Part shown: positions 1 through 10,754 of the stretch, piece by piece | Position numbering within the stretch: position 1 is the stretch's first letter | Layout: each line of letters opens with the position of its first letter | Source: JAICUY01 sp963716585 | GTDB taxonomy: Bacteria > Chloroflexota > Limnocylindria > QHBO01 | Length of the DNA stretch: 64,000 bases | Direction: 5' to 3' | NCBI GenBank assembly: GCA_963716585.1 | Contig: CAVQTN010000004.1 | Location: 186,001 to 250,000 of the forward strand | Notes under the pieces: model-generated | What the model saw: only the letters and a program-made list of their open reading frames with translations | Databases searched by the model: none | What the model was told of the DNA's origin: nothing | Made by a program: the position numbers and the translations under genes

Positions 1-1
1 G

Positions 2-2830
2 GGGCCGGCCGGCGTACGCCTGTTCCTGCGGCGTCTGCGCGTCGAGCGTCGCCTCGCGCTGGTGCTCGTCGTTGTGGTTCTGCTCAGCGCGCTGCTCTTC
101 GCGGCGATCCCCCGCTTCTACAACCGGATGACCGACGACGGTCTGCGCCACGAGATGCGCTCATCGACGACTGCCCTCGCCAACGTCCAGATGCTCGAAC
201 AGTCATTCCCGTTCGGGGGGCCGGAGGGCCTATCGGTTGATGCCATTCCGCAGCACGGCTCCGAGCTTGCGGCGGCGCTGCCGCCGGCACTCGCCGGACT
301 GTTCGGCACCCGCGACTACGTCGCCCAGTCGGCGGAGTACCGCATCGATCTTCCCGAGAGTGCCCCCGCCTGGCCGCAGTACTTCATTCGAACGCGGCTG
401 CAGAGCCGCATCGATGACCAGGTTCGGCTGGTCCAGGGACGGATGCCGTCCGCGACCGACGAAACGGTGACGATCCAGGTACCGGTGCTCGACGAGCGGG
501 GTGAGGCGACCGATCAGACCCAGGACGTCGACGTCCCGGTCATCGAGGTCGCCATCTCCAGCGATGCGGCGCAGGCCGCCGGCATGAAGGTCGGCGAGCG
601 GCTGAGCACCACGCTCAATGAGGGGCCGCCAGTGATCTTCGGCCCGAATGGCGGGACGCCCGCCGACAAGCTATACATCGACATCGTCGGCCGCTTTGAC
701 ATCCTCGACCCGTCGTCCGAGTACTGGTACGACGACGTGCTGCTGCAGAAGGCGAACACCACCGGCAGCATCGACAACCCGATGATCCACGTCATCGGGC
801 TCCTGTCTTCCGACGGCTACGCCAGGCTGGTGGCACAGCAGAACGTCATCTTCGAATACCGGTGGCAATATTCGGTGGATCCGGACCGAATCGACGCAGA
901 GCGGCTACCCGAGGTCGAGGCGGCGGTCAGGAAGGTCCGCACCGACTACCCGGCCTTCGTCAATCGCTTCGGCGGCGAGACGGCGCTGCGCACCGGCCTC
1001 GACGGCATCTTCGCTCGCTTCGAAGCTCAGCGCCGCCTGACCGCGGCGATGCTGGCGGTGGTCACCATGGGGCTCCTGGCAGTGGCTCTGGTCGTCATCG
1101 GGCTCATCGGCGCGCTCATCGCGGACAGGCGACGCAGCGCACTCGTGCTGCAGCGGGGCCGCGGCGCCTCGACCTTCCAGATCCTCGGCGCGCAGCTCGG
1201 CGAGGGGTTGCTGCTGACCGTGCCCGCCGTGGCGCTGGGCGGCATCGCCGCATTAACGCTGGTGTCGGCGCGACCCAGCGGACTGTCCCTGGTGGCCATC
1301 GCCGGGGTGGCCGGCGGCGCCACCGCGCTGTTGATGGCGATTGCGCTGCCGGTGGCGCGCGGGCGCCTCGGTCAGCTCGAGCGCACGGACGCGTCGGTGG
1401 GGCGCGTCTCGGTGCGGCGCCTGATCTTCGAGGCCCTGGTCGCCGTAGTGGCGATCGGCGGTGTCTATCTGCTGCGCCGGCGCGGGCTGGGAGGCGAGAC
1501 CGCCACCTCGGCCGGCTTCGATCCATTCCTGGCGGCGGTGCCGGTGCTGGCCGGGCTGGCGGCAGGCCTGATCGTGCTGCGCCTGTACCCGCTGCCGATT
1601 CGGCTCTTCTCGTGGATTGCCTCTCTCGGCCGCGGTTTCGTGGCGGCTTTCGCGCTGCGGCGCGTCGGCAGGCAGCCGGGGGCGAACAACCTGCCGCTGC
1701 TCGTCCTGCTGCTGACCGTGGCGGTGGGTGTCTTTTCGTCCGTGCTGCTGACGACCATCGAGCGCGGGCAGTCAAGCACGGCGTGGCAGCAGATCGGCGC
1801 GGCCTATCGGGCGCGGGTGACGTTCGGCGAGCTGCCAGATGATCTCGATTTGCAGAAGGTGCCGGGAGTCGAGGCGGCGGCGCGCGCCTACCTGGCCCCG
1901 GGGGTGACCTTCGACATGAACGGCAGCGACAATCTCATCACCCTCGACGCGGTAGAGGCGTCGCAAATGGAAGGGGTCACGCGCGGCACGCCAGCTGATC
2001 CGCACCTGCCACGCGGCCTGCTGGATCCACCGACCGCCGCGAACGCCGGCACCGAGCAGGCGCCGGTCCCGGCGATCGTCTCGTCGCGTGCCGCGACCGG
2101 CCCGCGACTGATGAGCGCCGATGACCGCTTTCAGCTGCTGATCGAGGGCACCTGGGTGCAGTTCGTGGTGGTCGACGTCAGAGACACCATTCCGGGGCTG
2201 ACGCCCGGGACCCTGTTCGTGGTCACCTCCTTCGACCAGCTGACGGCGGCGCGCCCCAGCGCACCGCTGCCGGTTACCAATGTCTTCGTTCGTGCCCCGC
2301 CGTCGGTCCAGCCCGCACTCGAGGAGGCGCTCGCCGGCGTGACACCGGCCACGAACCTCACCTCGCAGGCCGGCGCGCTGGAGGCACTCCAGGGGTCGCC
2401 GTTGATCGCCGGCGTTGCCGCCGGCTTCCGCATCAGCCTCCTGGTGGCGGCGCTCTACTCGGCGCTGGCCGTCATCGTGGCGTTGACGCTCAGCGCGGCC
2501 GCGCGTGCTCGCGACCTCGCCTTCCTGCGAACGCTCGGGCTCAGCGGCCGCCAGGCTGTCGGACTGATGGTCATCGAGCAGGTGCCTGGGCTCGTCGTGG
2601 CGCTGCTCGCCGGGACTGCGCTGGGCATTGCGGTCGCCACCCTCGTGGAGCCGGGCCTCGACCTCAAGGCATTCACAGGAGCCACGATCCCGGTGGTGCT
2701 GCGCGTCGACTGGGCGGCGGTCATCCTCATCGGCCTCGGGCTGGCGCTGGTGGTTGCCGTCGCCGTGGCGATCACCGCGGCATTCGCCCGCCGCCGCAAT
2801 TTGGGCAGCGCGCTGCGGGTGGGCGAATGA
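2..2830 (+). CDS. FtsX-type ABC transporter permease, 5' end outside window
   Basis: Large integral membrane subunit of a MacB/LolCDE-type ABC exporter. The frame is already open at base 2, so the true start may lie upstream; a GTG at 62 is only an internal possibility. About 942 residues are visible. There is an N-terminal membrane segment, a long extracytoplasmic region of roughly 300 residues, then several hydrophobic blocks. Two copies of the FtsX membrane core can be seen, one following 'LTAAMLAVVTMGLLAV' and one near the C terminus containing 'RDLAFLRTLGLSGRQ'. The stop overlaps the start of the next ATPase by 4 bases (ATGA), so the three genes form an operon. The substrate cannot be read from the sequence; lipid, peptide or cell-wall functions are all known in this family. 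Confidence 0.85.
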   Translation, partial: GPAGVRLFLRRLRVERRLALVLVVVVLLSALLFAAIPRFYNRMTDDGLRHEMRSSTTALANVQMLEQSFPFGGPEGLSVDAIPQHGSELAAALPPALAGLFGTRDYVAQSAEYRIDLPESAPAWPQYFIRTRLQSRIDDQVRLVQGRMPSATDETVTIQVPVLDERGEATDQTQDVDVPVIEVAISSDAAQAAGMKVGERLSTTLNEGPPVIFGPNGGTPADKLYIDIVGRFDILDPSSEYWYDDVLLQKANTTGSIDNPMIHVIGLLSSDGYARLVAQQNVIFEYRWQYSVDPDRIDAERLPEVEAAVRKVRTDYPAFVNRFGGETALRTGLDGIFARFEAQRRLTAAMLAVVTMGLLAVALVVIGLIGALIADRRRSALVLQRGRGASTFQILGAQLGEGLLLTVPAVALGGIAALTLVSARPSGLSLVAIAGVAGGATALLMAIALPVARGRLGQLERTDASVGRVSVRRLIFEALVAVVAIGGVYLLRRRGLGGETATSAGFDPFLAAVPVLAGLAAGLIVLRLYPLPIRLFSWIASLGRGFVAAFALRRVGRQPGANNLPLLVLLLTVAVGVFSSVLLTTIERGQSSTAWQQIGAAYRARVTFGELPDDLDLQKVPGVEAAARAYLAPGVTFDMNGSDNLITLDAVEASQMEGVTRGTPADPHLPRGLLDPPTAANAGTEQAPVPAIVSSRAATGPRLMSADDRFQLLIEGTWVQFVVVDVRDTIPGLTPGTLFVVTSFDQLTAARPSAPLPVTNVFVRAPPSVQPALEEALAGVTPATNLTSQAGALEALQGSPLIAGVAAGFRISLLVAALYSALAVIVALTLSAAARARDLAFLRTLGLSGRQAVGLMVIEQVPGLVVALLAGTALGIAVATLVEPGLDLKAFTGATIPVVLRVDWAAVILIGLGLALVVAVAVAITAAFARRRNLGSALRVGE

Positions 2831-3839
2831 GCGACACTGGAGGAAGCATGAGCGACATCACCGAGATCCCCGAGGCGGATTTCGCCGAGTTTGCCGAGCT
2901 CGAGGAACAGGCGGCACACCGCCAGCGCCCACAGTTCGGGCACGGCGCCCAGATCGCGTGCGACAACATGGTCAAGATCTACAAGGTCGCCGACCTGGAA
3001 GTCGTCGCGCTGCAGGGCCTCGACCTGCTGGTGGATCCTGGCGAGTTCATCGCCATCGTCGGTGCCTCGGGCAGCGGCAAGTCGACGCTGATGAACATCC
3101 TCGGCGGCCTCGACGTGCCGTCGGCCGGTCGAGCAACGGTCGCCGGCCATGATCTGCTCAGCATGAGCGGGGCCGAGCGCACGCTGTACCGCCGTCGGGT
3201 CATCGGGTTCGTCTGGCAGCAGACCGCCAAGAACCTGCTTCCCTATCTCACGGCACTCGAGAACGTCGAGATGCCGATGATCCTCGACGGCGCGAGCGGG
3301 AGTGGCCGCCGCCAGCGGGCGAGCGAGCTCCTCGGGCTCGTCGGCCTGGGCGACCGGGCACGGCATCGCCCGGATCGCCTCTCGGGCGGGGAGCAGCAGC
3401 GTGTCGCGATCGCGGTCGCCCTGGCCAATGCGCCGAGCGTGCTGCTGGCCGATGAGCCGACCGGCGAGCTCGACACCGCGACGAGCCACGAGATCTTCGA
3501 CGTGATGCGTGCCGTGAACCATGACCTCGCCGTGACGGTCGTGGTCGTCACCCACGATCCGCTCGTGTCGGGGCAGGTCAACCGAACCGTGGCGATCCGC
3601 GACGGGCGCACATCATCCGAGACGCTGCGGCGGCGCGAGCTCGGCGACGACGGCGACCATCGCATCATCAGCGAGGAGTTCGCGGTGCTGGATCGTGCCG
3701 GCCGGCTGCAGCTCCCACGTGAGCACGTCGAGGCACTCGACCTCGACCGGCGCGTCCGTCTTCGCCTGCAGCCTGACCATATCGGCGTTTGGCCGGACCA
3801 TGCGGATACCAACGGCGCGAAAACCACCGAGGAGCGACG

Positions 3840-3843
<4 letters not shown>
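2827..3843 (+). CDS. ABC transporter ATP-binding protein with AbrB-like C-terminal tail
   Basis: MacB/LolD-class ATPase of 338 residues. The ATG at 2827 overlaps the permease stop; an ATG at 2848 is an alternative. Visible motifs are Walker A GASGSGKS (about residues 79-86), signature LSGGEQQ, Walker B VLLADEPTGELD and the H-loop VVVTHD. It is longer than the usual 230 residues. There is an acidic N-terminal extension of about 40 residues and a C-terminal extension of about 85. The stretch 'EEFAVLDRAGRLQLPREHVE' followed by 'RVRLRLQPDHI' looks like a SpoVT/AbrB swapped-hairpin fold; that assignment is inferred from pattern. It pairs with the permease before it and the second ATPase after it. 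Confidence 0.88.
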
Positions 3844-4631
<788 letters not shown>

Positions 4632-5165
4632 TGCGCGCGTCGAGCCCGCCTTCGCCGCCGGCCACTGCACCGGCAGCGCGCCGTGCCTCGGAGGCGGTGT
4701 AGCCCAGCGACTCGAGCGCCGCCACCACGTCCGAGTCGGCCGACGCTCCGCCGCCCACTGCCAGGCCCGCGGCGTGCACCTTCTCCTTGAGCTCCAGGAT
4801 CACGCGCTGCGCGGTCTTGCGGCCGACGCCGCTCACCGAGGTGAAGACGTCGACGTCGTCGGTCACGATCGCCAGCTGCAGCTTGGTGACCGCATGCGCC
4901 GTGGTGATCGCCAGCGCCAGCCGCGGTCCCACGCCCGAGACGGTGAGCAGCAACTCGAACAACGCCAGCTCCTCGGTCGCGGCGAACCCGAAGAGCGCCT
5001 GCTGATCCTCCCGCACCAGGTGATGGGTGAAGACCGATGCCTCCGCGCCGCGCTGCAGGCGGGCGAGCAGCGCGGCGCCGGCCACGACCCGATAGCCGAT
5101 GCCGCCCACCTCGATGAGGACGTGGTCAAGGCCGATGTGGGTGACCGTGCCGCGCAGCGAACCGA

Positions 5166-5660
5166 TCAACCGGCGGCGACCCGCGGCGCGGCCGCCGCCC
5201 GGTAGCAGCAGCCAATGGCCAGCGCCAGCGCGTCGGTCGCGTCGTCGGGAACGCCGGTCAGCGTGACGCCGAGCAGTCGCGCGACCATGGTGGCGACCTG
5301 CCGCTTGTCGGCCGCGCCGTTGCCGCACACGGACTGCTTTACCTCGTTGGGCGTCGGCTCGTCGATAGGCAGGCCGCGCTGCCCCGCCGCCAGCAGCGCA
5401 ACACCGCGGGCCTGGCCGACGACCATGGCCGTCTGCACGTTGCGCTGGAAGTACAGCCGCTCGATGGCGACTCGCTCGGGCCGATGCTCGTCGAGCAGCA
5501 GGTTGAGGGAGTCGTGGATCTGGCGCAGCCGTTCGGCATCGGTCTCGGAGGGAAGCGTTCGGATGCAGCCTGCGTCGACCAGTCGCAGCCGGCCGCCCTC
5601 GATGGCGACCACTCCGAAGCCGAGGCGGGCCGTGCCGGGGTCGATGCCCAGTGTGATCAC
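5166..5660 (-). CDS. ruvC: Holliday junction resolvase RuvC
   Basis: Endonuclease that cuts Holliday junctions. I chose the GTG at 5660 because the product then starts VITLGIDPGTARLGFG, the normal RuvC N terminus. An in-frame ATG at 5690 would add ten unrelated residues. At 164 residues it has family length. Acidic catalytic positions are visible in 'GIDPG', 'VAIERLYF' and 'DDATDALALA'. It is followed directly by ruvA with a 4-base overlap. Confidence 0.93.
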   Translation of the reverse strand: MITLGIDPGTARLGFGVVAIEGGRLRLVDAGCIRTLPSETDAERLRQIHDSLNLLLDEHRPERVAIERLYFQRNVQTAMVVGQARGVALLAAGQRGLPIDEPTPNEVKQSVCGNGAADKRQVATMVARLLGVTLTGVPDDATDALALAIGCCYRAAAAPRVAAG

Positions 5661-5727
5661 GCCGGCATGGTAGCCCGGCCAATGGCACATGCGCGGCCCA
5701 TCAGCGATTTCCGAGCCCCGGTGGAGT

Positions 5728-5739
5728 CGTCAGCTGACG
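5728..5739. promoter_or_regulatory. Perfect 12-base palindrome upstream of ruvC
   Basis: CGTCAGCTGACG is a perfect inverted repeat in the short gap between yebC and ruvC, 68 bases upstream of the chosen ruvC start. It could be an operator, for example for an SOS-type regulator, but no regulator is identified and chance is possible. Confidence 0.25.
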
Positions 5740-5758
5740 CTAGACGCCTTCATGCGCC

Positions 5759-5799
5759 GAGCCCTCGAGAATTGAGTCAACAGCAATTTGGAGGGCCTC
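5759..5799 (-). terminator. Hairpin just downstream of yebC
   Basis: The arms GAGCCCTC and GAGGGCCTC enclose a second short stem (AATTG/CAATT). The element sits directly after the yebC stop codon. It lacks a clean T-run, so it is only a possible terminator or mRNA 3' end. Confidence 0.3.
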
Positions 5800-5809
5800 G
5801 AACTACGCC

Positions 5810-6574
<765 letters not shown>

Positions 6575-6608
6575 GAATGTTCCTCGTTCGGTCGGAGCGT
6601 CGCGCACA

Positions 6609-6640
6609 ATTCTACCAAGCACCGGTCGCCCGGCTAGAAT
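6609..6640. promoter_or_regulatory. Divergent -10 boxes for yebC and the EF-G-like gene
   Basis: TAGAAT occurs on the minus strand at 6614-6609 and on the plus strand at 6635-6640, in the 104-base divergent gap. Each gives a leader of roughly 30 bases with a Shine-Dalgarno-like sequence before the start. No clear -35 boxes were found. Confidence 0.4.
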
Positions 6641-6678
6641 GGCGGTCCCCGCGAGCCTTCACAACAGTTGGAGCACTG

Positions 6679-8742
6679 ATGAAGCCGACCTCCCCCGACC
6701 GGATCCGGAACGTCGCCCTCATTTCGCACGGTGGCGCCGGCAAGACGAGCCTGGCGGAGGCGATGCTCTTCGATGCCGGCGCGATCCAACGGCTCGGCAG
6801 CGTGGACCAGGGGACGGCCACGCTGGATCACGATCCGGATGAGCAGAAGCACCGTCAGAGCATCAACCTGGCGATCGGAACGCTCGAGAGCGATAACGTT
6901 CGAATCACGATCGTCGACACGCCCGGCTATGCCGACTTCCAGGCGGACGTCGTCGAGGCCCTGGCCGCGGTCGACGCGGCGATCGTGGTCATCGACGCAA
7001 GCGCCGGCGTCGAGGTCGGCACGCATGCCGTCTGGCGCATGGCCGACGAGCGGAATCTGCCGCGCATGGTATTCATCAACAAGATGGACCGCGAGAATGC
7101 GAACTTCGACGCGACGCTCGATCAGCTGAAGGCGGCGTTCGGGCCGAAGATCGCGCCGGTCTACCTTCCGATCGGGTCGGCCGATGCGTTCCGCGGCTAC
7201 ATCGACGTCATCGAGCAGCACGCCAACGTGTACGAGGGCGGCAAGCCAAAGGAGGTGCCGATCCCCGACGAGATGCGCGCGCTCGAGGAGTCCCGCCGCG
7301 ATGCGCTGGTCGAGGCCGCTGCAGAGGCGAGCGACGAGCTGATGATGAAGTACCTCGACGGCGAGGCGCTCAGTGACGAGGAGATCACCGCTGCCATGCA
7401 CAAGGGCGCTCGCGAGGGCAGCGTGGTGCCCGTTTTCGTGGGGAGCGCCCTGAAGAACATCGGCGTTCGCGAGCTGATCAGCATGATCGCCCGTCACGTG
7501 CCGTCGCCTGCTGAGGTCGGCACGCGCACCTCGAGCGACGGCAAGCCAATCACACCGGACCCGGATGCGCCGTTCGTGGCCCAGGTCTTCAAGACGACCG
7601 CTGACCCGTTCGTCGGGCGGCTCACCTACTTCCGCGTCATCGCCGGGACACTGCGCTCGCAGGCGCACATTTACAACGCCACGCGCAAGGAGGAGGAGCG
7701 GATCGGCAACCTGCTCAGCCTGCAGGGCAAGGAGCAGGAGAGCCTGGCGCAGGCCGGTCCCGGCGACATCGTGGCGGTCGCCAAGCTGACGAGCACCCAG
7801 ATCGGGGATACCCTGACCGCCGACCGGCAGCATTCGGTCAGCCTCCCACCGCTCAGTTTCCCGGAGCCGACCTTGCAGGTCAGCATCGAACCGGAGTCGA
7901 AGGCCGATCTCGACAAGCTCGGCCAGGCGCTGCAGCGCATGCTCGAGGAGGAGCCGTGCGTGCGCGTGCACCGCGAGGACGGCACCGGTGAGACGATCCT
8001 GACCGCGGTCGGTGACAGCCAGGTCGACGTCCTCATGGAGCGGCTCAAGCGCAAGTTCGGCGCATCGGTCCGGACCGGTACGCCGCGCGTTCCCTATCGG
8101 GAGACCATCCGCAAGCCGGCTCGGGTCGACAACAAGTTCAAGCGCCAGACCGGCGGGCACGGCCAGTACGGTCACGTGGTCATCGAGTTCGAGCCGAATC
8201 CCGGCGGCCAGTTCGAGTTCGGTGACAAGATCGTGGGTGGCGTGGTCCCCAGGCAGTACATCCCCGCGGTCGAGAAGGGCCTGCGCGAGGGGATGGCCGA
8301 GGGCGTCCTGGCGGGCTACCCGGTCGTCGATCTGCGCGCGACGCTGGTCGATGGCTCGTACCACACCGTCGACTCGTCGGAGATGGCGTTCAAGGTCGCC
8401 GCGTCGCAGGCGCTGAAGCGCGCCTTCGCGGAGTCCGATCCGGCACTGCTGGAGCCTATCCTGGAGGTCGAGGTCATCGTCCCCGACGAGTACATGGGCG
8501 ACGTGATGGGTCAGATCACCGCGAAGCGCGGCCACGTGCTGGGCATGGACTCAGGCGACGGCATGCAGCATCTGCGTGCCCAGGTGCCCGCCGCCGAGAT
8601 GTTCCACTACGCCACCGAGCTGCGCTCGATTACCCAGGGCCGCGGCCGGTTCGCGCAGCGGCTGGACCATTACGCCGAGGTGCCGCACAGCGTGGCCGAG
8701 AAGGTCATCGCGGAGCACGCCGCGACGGCCGACAAGCACTAG
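6679..8742 (+). CDS. Elongation factor G-like GTPase (EF-G2 type)
   Basis: A 687-residue translational GTPase starting at the ATG at 6679, with GGAG upstream. The G1 loop reads SHGGAGKTS instead of the AHIDAGKTT of canonical EF-G. G3 is DTPGYADF and G4 is NKMD. The switch region 'TATLDHDPDEQKHRQSI' is the form typical of the EF-G-like (EF-G2) paralogue. Domains II-V are complete, including the domain IV stretch 'RQTGGHGQYGHVVIEFEP'. It could be the translocase itself or an accessory paralogue; a second fusA next to rpsL/rpsG elsewhere would settle this. The HAD gene follows after 3 bases. Confidence 0.88.
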   Translation: MKPTSPDRIRNVALISHGGAGKTSLAEAMLFDAGAIQRLGSVDQGTATLDHDPDEQKHRQSINLAIGTLESDNVRITIVDTPGYADFQADVVEALAAVDAAIVVIDASAGVEVGTHAVWRMADERNLPRMVFINKMDRENANFDATLDQLKAAFGPKIAPVYLPIGSADAFRGYIDVIEQHANVYEGGKPKEVPIPDEMRALEESRRDALVEAAAEASDELMMKYLDGEALSDEEITAAMHKGAREGSVVPVFVGSALKNIGVRELISMIARHVPSPAEVGTRTSSDGKPITPDPDAPFVAQVFKTTADPFVGRLTYFRVIAGTLRSQAHIYNATRKEEERIGNLLSLQGKEQESLAQAGPGDIVAVAKLTSTQIGDTLTADRQHSVSLPPLSFPEPTLQVSIEPESKADLDKLGQALQRMLEEEPCVRVHREDGTGETILTAVGDSQVDVLMERLKRKFGASVRTGTPRVPYRETIRKPARVDNKFKRQTGGHGQYGHVVIEFEPNPGGQFEFGDKIVGGVVPRQYIPAVEKGLREGMAEGVLAGYPVVDLRATLVDGSYHTVDSSEMAFKVAASQALKRAFAESDPALLEPILEVEVIVPDEYMGDVMGQITAKRGHVLGMDSGDGMQHLRAQVPAAEMFHYATELRSITQGRGRFAQRLDHYAEVPHSVAEKVIAEHAATADKH

Positions 8743-8745
8743 GGC

Positions 8746-9441
8746 ATGCTCGACGTCGGCAGCTTCGAGGTCCTCACCTTCGACTGCTACGGCACGCTGA
8801 TCGACTGGGAGACCGGGCTCCTCGACGCGTTGCGACCGATCCTGGCCGCCAACGGCGTGCGGGTCGATGACGAGGAGATCCTGCAGCTTCATGGCCAGCT
8901 CGAGTCGGAGATCGAAGCCGGCCCCTACCGACTCTACCGCGACGTCCTGCGCCAGGTGCTGATCAGCCTCGGTGACCGCCTTGGCTTCGATCCCGTGGCG
9001 GCCGATGCCGACCGTTTCGCGGCGTCGGTCGGCGACTGGCCGGCGTTCCGCGACAGCGCCGACGCCCTGCGGCGCCTGGCCGGTCGCTTTCGGCTGGGGG
9101 TCATCACCAACTGCGACGATGACCTGTTCGCTGCCTCCAGCCGCCGTCTTGGCGATCCGTTCAGTTGGGTCGTGACGGCACAGCAGGCCGCCAGCTACAA
9201 GCCGTCCCACCGCAACTTCGATCTGGCCCTGGAGCGCAGCGGTGTCCCGCGCGAGCGCCTGCTGCACGTGGCCCAGAGCCTGTATCACGATCATGTCCCG
9301 GCACGGGAGCTCGGATTGGCGTCGGCGTGGGTGAATCGCCGCGGTGATCGGCCGGGAAGCGGCGCGACACCGCCGGCCATCGCCCAGCCCGACCTCGAGG
9401 TGCCAGACATGGCGTCGCTCGCGCGGCTCGCCGGAGTCTGA
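8746..9441 (+). CDS. HAD superfamily hydrolase (haloacid dehalogenase type II-like)
   Basis: A 231-residue protein starting three bases after the EF-G-like stop. HAD motif I is FDCYGTLID, motif II is 'GVITNCDDD' and the lysine motif is 'ASYKPSHRNFDLAL'. The cap arrangement resembles 2-haloacid dehalogenase type II and related phosphatases. The final aspartate motif is weak ('LYHDHVPARELGLASAWVNR'), as in that subgroup. The substrate is unknown. It ends 33 bases before the convergent tyrS stop. Confidence 0.85.
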   Translation: MLDVGSFEVLTFDCYGTLIDWETGLLDALRPILAANGVRVDDEEILQLHGQLESEIEAGPYRLYRDVLRQVLISLGDRLGFDPVAADADRFAASVGDWPAFRDSADALRRLAGRFRLGVITNCDDDLFAASSRRLGDPFSWVVTAQQAASYKPSHRNFDLALERSGVPRERLLHVAQSLYHDHVPARELGLASAWVNRRGDRPGSGATPPAIAQPDLEVPDMASLARLAGV

Positions 9442-9474
9442 CTTCACTGCGCGGCGCGCGCCTCGATCCGCGGG

Positions 9475-10668
9475 CTAGGCCAGCGTCACGCGGGCGGCGC
9501 GTCGCTTCCCGACTCGCACCTCGTGGCTGCCCGAGGGCAGGACCGCGGCCTCGTCCTCCACCAGCGAACCGGCCACGCGGACGCCGTGTTGGCCCACCAG
9601 GCGCCGCGCCTCGCTGCGCGACGCCGCCAGCTGCGCGCCGACGAGCACGTCAACGATGCCGTGCGCGGTGAGCGCGAACTCCGGCAGCTCGGCGACCCCC
9701 TCGCCCCGGCCGACGGCGCGTTCCCACTCCTCCTCGGCGGTCAGCGCATCGGCCTCCGAATGCCAGCGACTGACGATTTCGCGCGCCAGGCGCTGCTTGG
9801 CGGCCTTGGCGTGAAGTGACCCGGAGGCGACCGACGCGACGAATGCATCGGCTTCCTCATCGGTCCAGCGGGTGACGAGGTGCGCCCAGTTGTCCATCAG
9901 CGCATCGGGGATGCTCATCGTGCCGGCGTACTGGTCGTACGGCCGGTCGGTGAGGCCGATGGCATTGCCCAGCGATTTGCTCATCTTGGCCGTGCCGTCC
10001 GTCCCAATCAGCAGCTCACAGGTCAGGATCTGCTGCGGCGATTGTCCGTAGTCGCGCTGGACGTCGCGTCCGACCAACAGGTTGAACGTCTGGTCGGTGC
10101 CGCCCATCTCGAGGTCCGCCGACACGGCGACGCTGTCGTAGGCCTGCAGGAACGGGTACAGCGTTTCGTGCATCGAGATCGGATCGCCGGCGGTCAGGCG
10201 CCTGGCGAACGTATCGCGCTCGATCATGTGCGCGACGGTCAGGGTCCCCATCAGACGAAAGACGTCGTGCAGGGTGAATGTGCCGAACCACTCGGACTGC
10301 CATCGGATCTCGGTGCGCTGCCGGTCGACCAGCGCATGGAACTGCTCGAGATAGGTCTCCGCGTTGGCTCGCACCTGCTCGGCGGAGAGGATTGGGCGCG
10401 TGGCGTTGCGCTCCGACGGATCGCCGATCTGCGCGGTCGTGTCGCCGACCACCAGCACCGCCGTGTTGCCCAGGTCCTGCCAGGCGCGCACGCGCTCGAG
10501 GAGGACCGCGTGGCCGATGTGCAGGTCCGGGCTCGTCGGATCGAAGCCGATCTTGGCGCGCAGCGGCCGCTCATTGCTGAGCAGCTGGCGCCGCAGCTCA
10601 TCGCGCTCGACGACCTGCGCGACGCGGTGGGTCAGGAAGCGCTCGACGGCGCCGGCATCGCTGGACAT
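9475..10668 (-). CDS. tyrS: Tyrosyl-tRNA synthetase
   Basis: Class I aminoacyl-tRNA synthetase of 397 residues. The ATP-binding HIGH motif occurs in 'SPDLHIGHAVLLERVRAWQD' and KMSKS in 'AKMSKSLGNAIGL'. A C-terminal S4 RNA-binding domain follows ('AASRSEARRLVGQHGVRVAG'). The ATG at 10668 is chosen because family similarity begins there and a TATACT box lies nine bases upstream. The frame is open further upstream but encodes arginine-rich noise. Confidence 0.96.
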   Translation of the reverse strand: MSSDAGAVERFLTHRVAQVVERDELRRQLLSNERPLRAKIGFDPTSPDLHIGHAVLLERVRAWQDLGNTAVLVVGDTTAQIGDPSERNATRPILSAEQVRANAETYLEQFHALVDRQRTEIRWQSEWFGTFTLHDVFRLMGTLTVAHMIERDTFARRLTAGDPISMHETLYPFLQAYDSVAVSADLEMGGTDQTFNLLVGRDVQRDYGQSPQQILTCELLIGTDGTAKMSKSLGNAIGLTDRPYDQYAGTMSIPDALMDNWAHLVTRWTDEEADAFVASVASGSLHAKAAKQRLAREIVSRWHSEADALTAEEEWERAVGRGEGVAELPEFALTAHGIVDVLVGAQLAASRSEARRLVGQHGVRVAGSLVEDEAAVLPSGSHEVRVGKRRAARVTLA

Positions 10669-10677
10669 GGGTGACCG

Positions 10678-10683
10678 AGTATA
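10678..10683 (-). promoter_or_regulatory. -10 box of tyrS (leaderless type)
   Basis: TATACT on the minus strand, 9 bases before the tyrS ATG, with no Shine-Dalgarno sequence. The expected transcription start is almost at the start codon. Confidence 0.5.
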
Positions 10684-10740
10684 GGCAGCCAGCGAATGCG
10701 TCCGTCGTGCCGCGTTCGAGTCCGCAGGTACGTCGCGTGC

Positions 10741-10746
10741 TACCCT
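10741..10746 (+). promoter_or_regulatory. -10-like box of the penicillin-binding protein gene
   Basis: TACCCT (TANNNT form) 8 bases before the ATG at 10755, with no Shine-Dalgarno sequence between them. Confidence 0.4.
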
Positions 10747-10754
10747 GCGGCCCG

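Noticed and set aside
2455..3555. Minus-strand frame across the ABC operon
   Set aside because: Antisense to the Walker and signature motifs of a real ATPase; no ribosome-binding site or family signature.
6634..8535. A 633-codon open frame antisense to the EF-G-like gene
   Set aside because: It is a high-GC shadow of a strongly conserved gene; its translation is low-complexity and matches no family.
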